From Alteromonas sp. KUL42 (GTDB taxonomy: Bacteria > Pseudomonadota > Gammaproteobacteria > Enterobacterales > Alteromonadaceae): 64,000 bases of DNA. This document shows positions 36,210 through 45,667 of this stretch, in pieces. The position numbers and the translations under genes are program-made. The notes beneath the pieces are model-generated. The model had not been told where the DNA came from and did no database searches. It was given only the letters and a program-made list of their open reading frames with translations. The stretch spans positions 1-64,000 of the forward strand of contig NZ_BJKK01000011.1 of the NCBI RefSeq assembly GCF_006538325.1. Reading direction: 5' to 3'. Every line of letters starts with the position of its first letter. The first letter of the stretch is position 1.

Positions 36210-36917
36210 CTAGTTAAAAAGAATGCTGGCATTGGCAGTTAGCCTCGCATGTTTGATATCGAGATGACGTCCGTGTGAAGCAGTTTGGTCTATGTCATCA
36301 GGTAAACAGCCGCTATGCAGCAAGTTCGCGGGGTAGAGTAGCGCGCGGTTAAACTGCGCCTCTACACAGGCGATCTGTTTAAACATCGCGGTATCACCAT
36401 TGATGTACGCTTTAGCGGGCAAGCCCACCGAGGTGGCTTGGCGCTTTAGCGTAGAAAAATAGTGATGATATTGGCTAGCATTAACCCGTTCTAGCCCCGT
36501 TTCTTTGTGTCGATAGAAGGCTGTGCCCCCTAAAGGAGCGCAGAACAAATAGTGAACTAATGCCCATTCATTATCACGTTGAGTATCAATATGAGGAATA
36601 CACTGAATGGGAGATAGCTGGCTTGGATGTTGGTTGGCAATAGAAAGCTGCGCCATTGCCAGCTGAGGCTGAGAGATATCGACCAAAGCCCCGTTTAATT
36701 CAGCGAAAAGTGCGGGCAAAATGTGATGCAGGTGAGCGACATACGCATCGGGTGCATGACTTCTTACACCAGGGTAAAAGTCATCTGTTTTTTTCTCAAA
36801 GCGATGACTTTGCGCGATAACGTCGACCATGCTTTGCGCATCAGGCAAAAAGTCATCAATCACAATGACCGGCGTGGCGTGTTCGCCCACGTTAATTAGT
36901 TTGTAGTTTGAAACCAT
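36210..36917 (-). CDS. DUF6445 family protein (2OG-Fe(II) oxygenase-like)
   Basis: 235 residues. PVIVIDDFLPDAQ near the N-terminus, then CIPHIDTQRDNEWALVHYLF and ALLYPANLLHSGCLP. This gives an H-x-D ... H set arranged as in prolyl-hydroxylase-like double-stranded beta-helix enzymes. The family (annotated DUF6445) regularly occurs with SapC and tryptophan-halogenase-like genes beside large TonB receptors in Alteromonadales, as here. It overlaps the SapC gene by 22 nt. Enzymatic role unproven. Confidence 0.8.
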   Translation of the reverse strand: MVSNYKLINVGEHATPVIVIDDFLPDAQSMVDVIAQSHRFEKKTDDFYPGVRSHAPDAYVAHLHHILPALFAELNGALVDISQPQLAMAQLSIANQHPSQLSPIQCIPHIDTQRDNEWALVHYLFCAPLGGTAFYRHKETGLERVNASQYHHYFSTLKRQATSVGLPAKAYINGDTAMFKQIACVEAQFNRALLYPANLLHSGCLPDDIDQTASHGRHLDIKHARLTANASILFN

Positions 36918-37642
36918 GCGTCTGCGTTTTTGTTGGCTTTATTCTTTTTATCAATAAGCGCGTAAATTTGTGCGTTTGACGCTACCAGCGTATAGATACT
37001 TTGCAATAAATTTTGCGCATGTAAATCGGCAATGGCTTGTGGGCTTAGTGCCGCAAGCTTGTCTTCGTCTATGGTGTACAGCCCGGTAATTGACGTTTTG
37101 CTTTCGTTCTCAAACGTAATTTCTAAGGTAAATGGCGTAATAAGGTTGTGTTGCACTAGCGCGGCGATAAAGCGCTGATTTTGCGTTTCGCCATCAAGCA
37201 GCTGCGCCAATATTTGCTGTTTTTCCACAAGGTAAGACGTTGGTTCACCCATGTTATCGAAAAGTGGGCTTCCGTTTTGTTCATTGACCGATGCATTATC
37301 CATATCGATGCACAGCACACGGTTAGCCTGAGCGTTTGTATTTGACGGCTCTGTGCCCACATAAAAAGGCAGGCGCTCAAACTGTGCAGGAATATAAACC
37401 CCATCCCAATGGCCTTGTTGCCAAAACAAATTCTCATTTTCTTCAAACCCAAGTAACGCCGATAAGCCAAATTGACCCGAGTCATCTAGTTTGGTGATCA
37501 CAACAGGGTAGTGCACAACAAGTTTGTTTAGCTCTGATACTACAACAGGTACTAGGTGCTGATTAGCGCTAAGGTTCAAAGCGTCGTTAGTGACTTTAAG
37601 GCCTGCATGCGCTTTATTATTAATAGCAACCATGTTTGTCAT
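36896..37642 (-). CDS. SapC family protein
   Basis: 248 residues; no signal peptide. SapC features: HLVPVVVSELNKLVVHYPVVI, FGLSALLGFEENENLF, VYIPAQFERLPFYVG, CIDMDNASV, GSPLFDNMGEPTSYL. The start has AAAGGA 7 nt upstream. SapC proteins were named from Campylobacter S-layer-type proteins, but here, as in many TonB-receptor loci, a cytoplasmic role in substrate processing is more likely. Middle gene of the receptor-halogenase-SapC-DUF6445 unit. Confidence 0.88.
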   Translation of the reverse strand: MTNMVAINNKAHAGLKVTNDALNLSANQHLVPVVVSELNKLVVHYPVVITKLDDSGQFGLSALLGFEENENLFWQQGHWDGVYIPAQFERLPFYVGTEPSNTNAQANRVLCIDMDNASVNEQNGSPLFDNMGEPTSYLVEKQQILAQLLDGETQNQRFIAALVQHNLITPFTLEITFENESKTSITGLYTIDEDKLAALSPQAIADLHAQNLLQSIYTLVASNAQIYALIDKKNKANKNADAWFQTTN

Positions 37643-37669
37643 ACGCGGGTCCTTTTTCTGGTTAGTCGA

Positions 37670-39238
37670 TTAAACGGCTTGTAAGCCGAACTGGTGAATT
37701 TTATTAATTAGCTCGCGATGTTGTGGCAGCTTTTCTACGGCCATGGCGCGTGCTTTTCTATTTTGCGTTAGCTGTTGGCGGGCAAAATCGGCATTCACCC
37801 ACTGCTGATGTGCACCAAGCTCAGAGGTAAAGCCCATGCCGTAGAGCACATATTGATAGCTTGCTGCTGGGAATACTTCGTTGTTACTGGTGAAGTCTTT
37901 ATCGCTTGGCGGGTGGTATTGCCACAGTTCCAACAGCTCTTTAAGTGAGTCAGGGATAGTTTGGCTATCACGGTTGTCTCGCCAGAACGCGCTATCATAG
38001 CGCTTGCTTAACATATAGTGCAGCTTCAAAAAGTCGATAATGCGTGCCCAGCGATACGAAAAAGTATCGTTAAAGCGTTTAGCCACAATATCCATAACCG
38101 CGCGGTTTGCGGGCAGTTGCTCGGCAATCATAGACGCAGACAGTTCCACTAATACCAGCGCTGAGGCTTCAAGGGGCTCTAAAAAGCCCGCTGCCAAGCC
38201 GACGGCAACACAGTTGTTTTGCCAAAAGCGCTGTCTGTGACCACTTTGAATGGTAATGTCCTTTACGTTCAAATCATCAATACCATCTAACGCACTGGTT
38301 TGGCGTACGTAGGTGTCTAGTCGTGTATAGGCGTCGTCTTTGCTCTGGTGTCGGCTTGAATATACGTGGCCTACACCACGACGGGACTGTAACCCAATAT
38401 CCCACACCCAACCGGCGTCTTGTGCGGTGGAAATAGTGTGTGACGCAATAGGACTTTGCGCGTTATCGTAAGGTACATGTACCGCTAGCGCTCGGTCGAT
38501 AAATAACACATCGTCGCAGGGGATAAAGGGCACCTTGTAGTGTTCGCCCAACAAGAGCGACCTAAAGCCCGTGCAGTCTACAAACAAATCACCCTCAATC
38601 AGCACGCCTTGCTGCGTGTGAAGCGCCTCAATGTCGCCATTATCTGCACTTTGTACTTGGCTTACATCGGCTAGAACATGGTTAACACCAAGGTTTTCAG
38701 TGCAATGTTTGGTTAAAAATGTAGTGAACTTACCTGCGTCCAAATGGTAGGCATAGTTTGCCGTGCCTGCGAACTCTGCGTGACGAATGCTTTTAGGTGC
38801 TAAACCTGCTTCGCATATGGCTTCTTGAACGCATACGGCTTGTGAGAATGACTCATTTAAATCTGGCGCTACCGTTTGCCAGTAAGGACCCAAATTCCCT
38901 TGTGAAAACCCTTGCGGCAGCATCAGTGGGTGATAGTAGAAGTCGTCTTCTCCACCGGTCGTCCACTTTGCAAATTTGGCCCCTTGCTTAAAGGTGGCAT
39001 CGCATTCTTTGATAAATGTGGTTTCACTTATTCCCAGCGCAATAAGCGTAGAGCGCATGGTAGGCCACGTGCCTTCACCCACGCCAATAATAGGCACATT
39101 GGGGCTTTCTACTAAGGTTACTTTAATGTCTTTGCGGGTAGCGCATTGATGTTGCGCTGCAATACGACCAGCCGTAAGCCACCCTGCGCTGCCGCCACCG
39201 ACTACTACAATGTGCGTTATGGGAGTTGCTGTTGTCAT
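37670..39238 (-). CDS. Flavin-dependent tryptophan-halogenase-like protein
   Basis: 522 residues from ATG 39238, which has AGGA 7 nt upstream; an in-frame start at 39271 adds 11 residues. FAD motif IVVVGGGSAGWLTAG, GVGEGTWP, FKQGAKFAKW (position of the catalytic Lys), GWVWDIGLQSRRG (the WxWxIP motif altered to WVWDIG) and AAGFLEPLEASAL. The loss of Ile-Pro in WxWxIP raises doubt about halogenation; many TonB-linked members act on unknown substrates. Transcribed after the receptor at 39323-42229 and before SapC. Confidence 0.88.
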   Translation of the reverse strand: MTTATPITHIVVVGGGSAGWLTAGRIAAQHQCATRKDIKVTLVESPNVPIIGVGEGTWPTMRSTLIALGISETTFIKECDATFKQGAKFAKWTTGGEDDFYYHPLMLPQGFSQGNLGPYWQTVAPDLNESFSQAVCVQEAICEAGLAPKSIRHAEFAGTANYAYHLDAGKFTTFLTKHCTENLGVNHVLADVSQVQSADNGDIEALHTQQGVLIEGDLFVDCTGFRSLLLGEHYKVPFIPCDDVLFIDRALAVHVPYDNAQSPIASHTISTAQDAGWVWDIGLQSRRGVGHVYSSRHQSKDDAYTRLDTYVRQTSALDGIDDLNVKDITIQSGHRQRFWQNNCVAVGLAAGFLEPLEASALVLVELSASMIAEQLPANRAVMDIVAKRFNDTFSYRWARIIDFLKLHYMLSKRYDSAFWRDNRDSQTIPDSLKELLELWQYHPPSDKDFTSNNEVFPAASYQYVLYGMGFTSELGAHQQWVNADFARQQLTQNRKARAMAVEKLPQHRELINKIHQFGLQAV

Positions 39239-39260
39239 ATCGAGTTCCTGAATAAAAACT

Positions 39261-39311
39261 GTGGCTACCAAGTGGTAGCCACGAATGTAGGGCCAACAAT
39301 CGCTGGCCCTA
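39261..39311 (-). terminator. Two tandem hairpins between TonB receptor and halogenase gene
   Basis: Read on the minus strand, TAGGGCCA / TGGCCCTA (8 bp, 39288-39311) comes first, then GTGGCTACC / GGTAGCCAC (9 bp, 39261-39282) followed by AGTTTTTATT. The second resembles an intrinsic terminator. It would partly uncouple the abundant receptor from its downstream enzymes. Confidence 0.7.
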
Positions 39312-39322
39312 AATACGCGAAA

Positions 39323-42229
39323 TTAAAAGTTTCCGCGCACACCGAAAGCCCAACGTCTGCCGCTGTCTTCAACCAACAACAAGTGATTAGCGAAGCGACC
39401 ACGTTTATGTACGAACTCTTCTGTTAGGTTAATACCTTCAAAGAAAACTTCTACATTGTCTGTCACGCTGTAGCTACCGCTAATGTCAAGTTGTTGATAA
39501 GACTCAACAATAGTTGGACCGTCACCCTGCCCTTGTGTTAACGACTGAACAAATTCGTCACGCCAGTTGTAGGCAAGGCGAATTTGATAGTCGTCAGTTT
39601 CATAAAAAGCCACTAAGTTGTAAGAATCACTCAACCCAGTTAGCGCAAATACTTGGTTAATATCGAATGGATCAAGCTCGGCATCACTGTCAACAATGGT
39701 GCCGTTGGCAAGTACACCAAAGCCGTTATCGAATGTGTGTTGAAGGGCAAGCTCGAAGCCGTCCACCGTGGCGTCTTCACCATTGTTTGGTAACGTATTT
39801 GTAAATACCGCTACGGCGTCCCCGGCATCTGGCGCGCCTGCATTACTGCCCGTTGACGGGTCAGTCAGCAAGCTACCATCAGCCAATTCAAAGGTTTTGT
39901 CTTCTTGACTGTTCACGATGAAGTTAGAAACCAGCTTTCTGAAGTAACCAATTGAGGCGTAGCTTGCTTCGTCGTAATAGTATTCAAGTGATAAGTCGAG
40001 GTTATCTGATTTAAACGGCTCAAGTGCTGGGTTACCACTGGTCGACGTTAAATCACCGCCTTGACGTGTTGTGGTGATAACCGTTACTGGCGACATGCTA
40101 TTAAGCGTTGGTCGAGTAATGGTTGAACTCGCCGCAAAGCGCGCAATTAAATCGTCAGTTATTTCTAGACGTACACTGAAGTTAGGCAACAGCACATCAT
40201 AGTCTGATTCAGTGGCTATGCTTTGTGCGTCACCAAACCCGGCTAGCATTTCGGTTTGATCCAAAATGGTAAGGCCGGTAATAGGGGCTTGTGTGCCGTT
40301 AACGGTCACGTCTGTCATTTCGTAGCGCACGCCTGCGGTTGCGCTTAAAAGCATGTCTGCAACTTCGCCTTCAAAGTCGAACTCTAAGTAAGTAGAGATA
40401 ATATCTTCTTCCACTTCAAAGCTATTGTTACGACGCACCGCATCAAAACTAATGGCTTCGCCATTAACGCTTTGGTAGTAAGACTCTAGAAACGCAAAGT
40501 TGGCTTCGCCATTGTGGGCTAACCAAGAGGTTGGCATACGACCGCTGCCACTTACGTCAGACAGGAAGTCGCTACCGGCATCAAAAACGTATTGGCTGCC
40601 TGCTGGAATTTCAGGTAAATCAGGGTAACCACAGTAAGAACAGTGAATACCAACACCTTCGTTGTCCCAGCGCGTTAACGACTTAGTTTCCGTGCTGTAC
40701 TGTGCGCCAAAGCGAATTTCAGTCAAACCACTGCCATCTGTGACATATTCACCGTCAAAGCGAAGCTGGCTTACTTCGTCTTCCACCGCCCATCCACGAC
40801 GTAGCATTACGTGGGCGCGGCTGTTGGCTTCGTCAAGGTGATTGCTTACTCCGTCAGGCGTTAGTGCAGGGTTGTATATAGGGAAACCGTCTGGACCAGT
40901 AACAATAGCGCCATTCAGTTCTTGTTGCCCGCTATAGATATTCGCGTTGGGCGAGGCAAACATACTAGCCACTGGTAAGATGTTGTCATCAACTTGAAAG
41001 CGTACACGGTTCGCATACCCAATGAGTGATAGTTGGTCGCCGCCACCGTTATTGGCTTCACGTTCTGCTTCTGAGTGACTTAAGTCGAATGACAAGTTCA
41101 AGTTATCAGAATATTGATAATCGAAGTTAAGACCTACCGCATAAGTGTCGGTCAAGCGGTCAAACGTTTTGGCGTGCATATCCGTTGCCAAGCCCACTTC
41201 TTGATACAAGTCGACGATAGTGCCGTTAGCATCAACGGTTGGGCTGCGGCGATTGCCGTTTGCATCAAATAAACTACCATCATCTCCAACACCTTGGATA
41301 TTAGGCGCAGTAAACCAGTGCCCATAAGAGGTGGCTTCTGACTCAACATCGAAATCTGAATAAAGTGCATCTGCAGTAACCACGAGCTTGTCATTAGGGG
41401 CATACTGGAAGACCAAATTAGCGTTGGTACGCGTGCGCTCTTCAAAGGTCACTTTATGGTCGTAGTTGCGTGGTGAAAATACATTACCTGTCCACGCTTC
41501 GCCCGATTCAGTCACGGGGTTTGGTACACCAACGTTTTCAAGCCAACCATCCATTTGCGCCTGATTAAGACGTGTTTTACGTTCTTGGTGTGAAACTGCC
41601 AGTAACACACCAAAAGTGTCATCGTTAAAGGTGTTGCTAATTAGTCCTGAAAACTGTGGCGTAGTGTCTTCGCTGTTTTCGTCGTAAACACCTTTCACAG
41701 AGCCAGCCATTTTGAAGCCGTTTAGCGCGAAAGGACGTGCTGTATTGATGTTGATAGTTGAACCCACACCACCTGATTGCATTGTAGCCGTAGACGTCTT
41801 ATGTACGTCAAGGCTACTGACAAGCTCAGAGGCAATAGTGTCGAAGCTAAACGCGCGCGAATCGTTTTCAGATGCCATTTGACGGCCGTTAACAAGCACC
41901 GTATTAAACTGCGGTCCAAAACCACGAACGGTAATAAGTTGACCCTCACCGCCTGAGCGGTCAATAGATACGCCTGTAATACGCTGTAGTGATTCAGCTA
42001 AGTTGGTATCGGGAAAGTCGCCAATATCTTCTGCGCTAATGGCGTCAACTACGCCAGCAGAACTGCGTTTAACATCCATTGATTTTGCAACCGATGAACG
42101 AATACCACTTACCTCAATCACTTCTACGTCATTGCTGGGTTGCGCGTCTTGGGCAAATGCACTATTTGCAGAAATAGCTGACGCTAAAACTGCTGCCACT
42201 GAGCATGCAAGCTTGGTTTTCCTATACAT
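39323..42229 (-). CDS. TonB-dependent receptor (large, CarA/IroN-like type without STN)
   Basis: 968 residues from ATG 42229 (signal MYRKTKLACSVAAVLASAI, cleavage after AFAQ); an in-frame ATG at 42283 is upstream of the signal. Then a short TonB-box region (DVEVIEVSGIRSSVAKS), plug (NLAESLQRITGVSIDR, GEGQLITVRGFGPQFNTVLVNGR) and barrel ending RRWAFGVRGNF. It is a close paralogue of the receptor at 27060 but has no STN domain. Forms an operon-like unit with halogenase-like, SapC and DUF6445 genes, the set seen with glycan-type TonB receptors in Alteromonadales. Substrate unknown. Confidence 0.93.
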   Translation of the reverse strand: MYRKTKLACSVAAVLASAISANSAFAQDAQPSNDVEVIEVSGIRSSVAKSMDVKRSSAGVVDAISAEDIGDFPDTNLAESLQRITGVSIDRSGGEGQLITVRGFGPQFNTVLVNGRQMASENDSRAFSFDTIASELVSSLDVHKTSTATMQSGGVGSTININTARPFALNGFKMAGSVKGVYDENSEDTTPQFSGLISNTFNDDTFGVLLAVSHQERKTRLNQAQMDGWLENVGVPNPVTESGEAWTGNVFSPRNYDHKVTFEERTRTNANLVFQYAPNDKLVVTADALYSDFDVESEATSYGHWFTAPNIQGVGDDGSLFDANGNRRSPTVDANGTIVDLYQEVGLATDMHAKTFDRLTDTYAVGLNFDYQYSDNLNLSFDLSHSEAEREANNGGGDQLSLIGYANRVRFQVDDNILPVASMFASPNANIYSGQQELNGAIVTGPDGFPIYNPALTPDGVSNHLDEANSRAHVMLRRGWAVEDEVSQLRFDGEYVTDGSGLTEIRFGAQYSTETKSLTRWDNEGVGIHCSYCGYPDLPEIPAGSQYVFDAGSDFLSDVSGSGRMPTSWLAHNGEANFAFLESYYQSVNGEAISFDAVRRNNSFEVEEDIISTYLEFDFEGEVADMLLSATAGVRYEMTDVTVNGTQAPITGLTILDQTEMLAGFGDAQSIATESDYDVLLPNFSVRLEITDDLIARFAASSTITRPTLNSMSPVTVITTTRQGGDLTSTSGNPALEPFKSDNLDLSLEYYYDEASYASIGYFRKLVSNFIVNSQEDKTFELADGSLLTDPSTGSNAGAPDAGDAVAVFTNTLPNNGEDATVDGFELALQHTFDNGFGVLANGTIVDSDAELDPFDINQVFALTGLSDSYNLVAFYETDDYQIRLAYNWRDEFVQSLTQGQGDGPTIVESYQQLDISGSYSVTDNVEVFFEGINLTEEFVHKRGRFANHLLLVEDSGRRWAFGVRGNF

Positions 42230-42283
42230 GATGGTGTGTGTCCTAAAAGTTAGTTTTAATGTGCCAAATGGTGTGCACCCCAC

Positions 42284-42740
42284 GTGGCTTTTCTCACAGC
42301 ATTTCGCTGTTAACTCTTCAAGACGACACGGTTTGTAAAATCCCCCAAATTAATTTAACAAAAATTTAAAAAGAGCAATCTCTCTGCATTTTGAATCAGC
42401 AAATCACCTTTACTTTTGTGTGTTTTTTGTTCGTTTTTGGCTGTATTCACTTAATGTATGGTGGTTGATATGTTTCATTTATTCCCTGTATGCCAATTTT
42501 ATATAAATATTAGTTATGAGAGGTAAGTAAATGATACTGGTTATATATGCCCGAATGACGTAGTTTTGCGGTGATTTAGTCTGAATTATCGACTAAGTAG
42601 GGTGCTTAACTGAGGTCTCCATAAAGGTGGGTGTTGGTAAGTTTGATTTTAATTTCGCTAGGGAATGCTAGACATAAGTGAATAAAATAGCTTGAGCCTG
42701 TCTAAAGAATGTCATTCTCGAATGACCTAAACGTGAGGAG
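42284..42740. other. Long intergenic region between TonB receptor and transhydrogenase genes
   Basis: 457 bp, AT-rich, shared 5' region of the minus-strand receptor and plus-strand pntA. No ORF I can support. Near pntA there is a 7-bp perfect dyad GTCATTC-TC-GAATGAC (42711-42726), 10 nt before the ribosome site, which could be an operator or a short mRNA hairpin. Confidence 0.5.
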
Positions 42741-42746
42741 ATGCGT

Positions 42747-43904
42747 GTGAAAATCATAATATTAAATGAGTCTAAAACGCCAGATCCGCTAAATAATGTG
42801 GAAAAGCGATGTGCTGCTACGCCAAGTAGTGCACAGAGACTGGTGAAGAAAGGAGCAATTCTGTTACTTGAAAAAGGCGCAGGTGTGCTCTCTGGATATT
42901 CAGATAAAGAATATGAAGATGCTGGTGTTACTATTATTGATGATGTTGATGGTATCTTATCAACTGTAGACATGTTAGTAGCAGTGAACAAGCCGTCAGA
43001 CGCGCAGTTAGCGTTGATGAAAAAAGGGGCCATTGTGGTTGGCCACCTCGACCCTTTCTTTCAGCAGCCGCTAGTTGAATCGATTGCAGAAAGAGGGTTA
43101 ACCGCTATTTCTGTCGAAATGATCCCGCGCTCTTCTCGCGCACAGAAAATGGATGCACTGAGTTCACAAGCAAGTCTTGCAGGCTACGTGATGGTGATGC
43201 AAGCCGCGAATCAGTTGCCCTCTATACTGCCAATGATGATGACACCTTCAGGTACCATCAAGCCAGCTAAGGTGTTTATTATTGGCGCTGGTGTCGCGGG
43301 TCTTCAGGCAATTGCTACCGCCAAGCGTTTAGGCGCGAATGTTTTAGCATACGACACCCGTCCTGTGGTGGCAGAACAAGTCGAATCGCTAGGTGGAAAA
43401 TTCCTTAAAATTGATATTGGCGAGACTGGGCAAACCAAAGATGGCTATGCCAAAGAACTTACTGATGAGCAAAAGGCTAAGCAGCAAGATGCGCAGCGAG
43501 ATGCCATTGCAGATTCTGATATTGTCATCACGACAGCACAGCTATTTGGGCGTAAGCCTCCCGTACTGATTTCAAAAGAGACCTTGGGGTTGATGAAACC
43601 GGGTAGCGTAGTTGTAGATATGGCGGCAACCTCAGGAGGCAATGTGGAAGGCTCTGTGGCGGGTGAGACCGTTGATATCAATAACGTCACGGTTATCGGC
43701 AATGGCTACTGGAGCCAAAGTGTTGCCAAAGCGGCCACCGATATGTATGCCAACAACATATACAACCTTGTTGATGAATTCTTCGACGATGAAACCAAAT
43801 CTTTCAAATTGAACTTAGACGACGACATTTTAAGCGGTTGTGTGATTGCTCATGACGGTGAGATCATCAATGACATGTTACTAAATGCGTACAAAGGAGC
43901 CTAA
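42747..43904 (+). CDS. pntA: NAD(P) transhydrogenase subunit alpha, soluble domain I (split PntA)
   Basis: About 385 residues. Binds NAD(H) in the cytosol as part of the proton-translocating transhydrogenase that makes NADPH. Seen: RCAATPSSAQRLVKKGA, AISVEMIPRSSRAQKMDALSSQ (quoted as EMIPRSSRAQKMDALSSQ), the Rossmann motif VFIIGAGVAGLQAIATAKRLGANV, and YDTRPVVAEQVESLGGKF. GTG at 42747 has GAGGAG 6 nt upstream; the ATG at 42741 abuts that site and is less likely. The membrane part is a separate gene, as in alphaproteobacterial three-subunit enzymes. Confidence 0.94.
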   Translation: MKIIILNESKTPDPLNNVEKRCAATPSSAQRLVKKGAILLLEKGAGVLSGYSDKEYEDAGVTIIDDVDGILSTVDMLVAVNKPSDAQLALMKKGAIVVGHLDPFFQQPLVESIAERGLTAISVEMIPRSSRAQKMDALSSQASLAGYVMVMQAANQLPSILPMMMTPSGTIKPAKVFIIGAGVAGLQAIATAKRLGANVLAYDTRPVVAEQVESLGGKFLKIDIGETGQTKDGYAKELTDEQKAKQQDAQRDAIADSDIVITTAQLFGRKPPVLISKETLGLMKPGSVVVDMAATSGGNVEGSVAGETVDINNVTVIGNGYWSQSVAKAATDMYANNIYNLVDEFFDDETKSFKLNLDDDILSGCVIAHDGEIINDMLLNAYKGA

Positions 43905-43906
43905 TT

Positions 43907-44188
43907 ATGGAAATCATTTATCTACTTTTCATTGTACTGCTGGCTGCCTTTCTTGGCTTTGAATTAATTCGAAAAGTGCCCTCTACGTTACATACTCCGC
44001 TGATGTCTGGGTCTAACGCGATCTCTGGTATTACATTGGTTGGCGCCTTGGTAGCGTCAGGCAGTGATAACAACCTATTGACGACTATCTTGGGCACAGT
44101 AGCTGTGGCACTGGCAAGTATTAACGTGGTTGGTGGTTACTTAGTAACGGACCGCATGCTTGGCATGTTCAAAAAGAAAAATAAATAA
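43907..44188 (+). CDS. pntAB: NAD(P) transhydrogenase subunit alpha, membrane part
   Basis: 93 residues with three to four membrane helices: YLLFIVLLAAFLGFELI, SGITLVGALVASGS, TILGTVAVALASINVVGGYLVTDRMLGMF. Corresponds to the C-terminal membrane segment of one-piece PntA. Starts 2 nt after the preceding stop; the ribosome site AAAGGAG lies at the end of pntA. Works with PntB to form the proton channel. Confidence 0.94.
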   Translation: MEIIYLLFIVLLAAFLGFELIRKVPSTLHTPLMSGSNAISGITLVGALVASGSDNNLLTTILGTVAVALASINVVGGYLVTDRMLGMFKKKNK

Positions 44189-44199
44189 GGAGTACGCAA

Positions 44200-45588
44200 G
44201 TGAATGATATCGCAACCCTAATTAATCTTGCGTATGTAGTTGCTGCGGCACTATTTATTATAGGTTTAAAGCTACTCAGTCATCCAGATACTGCAAAGAA
44301 AGGAAACTTTGTTTCCGCAGTCGGTATGTTAGTTGCCGTAGTTGTAACACTGCTTGATCAGCAAATTCTAAGTTATCACTACATTCTACTGGGCTTCGTT
44401 GTCGGTGGCGCTTACGGTGCTTGGAAAGCCAAAAAAGTAGAAATGACCGCAATGCCAGAAATGGTCTCTTTGTTTAATGGCTTTGGTGGTGCAGCATCTT
44501 TACTACTTGGTTGGGCGACACTTGCTGGCATGAGTGCACTTGCCCTAAATACTGAAAGTGCATTTACTTTCATTACCTTATTTTTCACTATCTTGGTTGG
44601 GGGGATAACTTTCTCAGGCTCGGTTGTGGCATGGGGTAAATTGTCGGGCAAGATGAGCTCTAAAGCCGTCATTTTTACCGGACTGCGCGAACTAAGTATT
44701 TTACACCTTATCGGCATGGTAGTTGTGGGCTACTTATTCACTACTGACCCTAGTAATGCCCTATGGATCTATTGCGCTATTGCCTTATCACTCAGCTTTG
44801 GCTTGTGGGCGACTATTTCTATTGGCGGTGCTGACATGCCCGTTGTTATCGCATTGCTTAACAGTTATTCAGGTGTGGCTGCATCAGCAGCAGGGCTTGC
44901 TACTGGAAACACTATTTTGATTGTTACCGGTCTTCTAGTAGGGGCTTCAGGGCTTATCCTTACCAATATTATGTGTAAAGCCATGAACCGTTCCTTGATG
45001 AATGTGCTGTTGTCTGGTTTTGCAAAACCAGTTGAAGCGGGTGAGAAGATTGAAGGCGAAATTAAGGTACTATCAGCACAAGATGCATTTTATGTATTAG
45101 AAGCTGCACAAGCCGTACTTGTTGTACCTGGTTATGGTATGGCGGTAGCGCAGGCGCAACACGCGGTTCGCGAATTGCAGTCACTCTTGGAAGACAATGG
45201 TTGTACTGTTGATTACGCTATCCATGCGGTTGCTGGACGTATGCCAGGCCATATGAATGTGCTACTTGCAGAAGCGGATGTTCCTTACGATCAACTCTAT
45301 GAAATGGATGACGTGAATCCTCGAATGGAAAATTACGACGTGGTTATCGTTATTGGCGCGAATGACGTAGTAAACCCTGCGGCGAAAGAAATGAAAGGCA
45401 GTCCAATTTACGGTATGCCTGTTATTGAGGCGCACAGAGCCAAAACTGTTTTTGTGTTAAAGCGCTCTGCAAATGCGGGTTTTGCTGGTGTAGACAATCC
45501 GTTATTCTTCAAAGACAACACTCGCATGGTATTGGGTGATGCCAAAGACACTATCAACAGTATTATTAGAGAATTTGGCGACGAATAA
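44200..45588 (+). CDS. pntB: NAD(P) transhydrogenase subunit beta
   Basis: 462 residues. About nine N-terminal membrane helices (proton channel; contains SLFNGFGGAASLLLGWATL, FSGSVVAWGKL, IALLNSYSGVAASAAGLA) followed by the NADP(H)-binding domain III: VVPGYGMAVAQAQHAVREL, HAVAGRMPGHMNVLLAEADVPY, VIVIGANDVVNPAA, AHRAKTVFVLKRS. GTG start with AAGGAG at 44189. Last gene of the operon; a terminator follows. Confidence 0.96.
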   Translation: MNDIATLINLAYVVAAALFIIGLKLLSHPDTAKKGNFVSAVGMLVAVVVTLLDQQILSYHYILLGFVVGGAYGAWKAKKVEMTAMPEMVSLFNGFGGAASLLLGWATLAGMSALALNTESAFTFITLFFTILVGGITFSGSVVAWGKLSGKMSSKAVIFTGLRELSILHLIGMVVVGYLFTTDPSNALWIYCAIALSLSFGLWATISIGGADMPVVIALLNSYSGVAASAAGLATGNTILIVTGLLVGASGLILTNIMCKAMNRSLMNVLLSGFAKPVEAGEKIEGEIKVLSAQDAFYVLEAAQAVLVVPGYGMAVAQAQHAVRELQSLLEDNGCTVDYAIHAVAGRMPGHMNVLLAEADVPYDQLYEMDDVNPRMENYDVVIVIGANDVVNPAAKEMKGSPIYGMPVIEAHRAKTVFVLKRSANAGFAGVDNPLFFKDNTRMVLGDAKDTINSIIREFGDE

Positions 45589-45637
45589 TCTTTTGCATAT
45601 TTATCTATAATGGGTGAATTCTTTCACCATAGAAAAA

Positions 45638-45667
45638 GGCTGGTCAGTTATGCTGACTGGCCTTTTT
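45638..45667 (+). terminator. Terminator of the transhydrogenase operon
   Basis: GGCTGGTCAG (45638-45647) pairs along its full length (two G-U pairs) with CTGACTGGCC (45653-45662), then five T. Confidence 0.9.
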
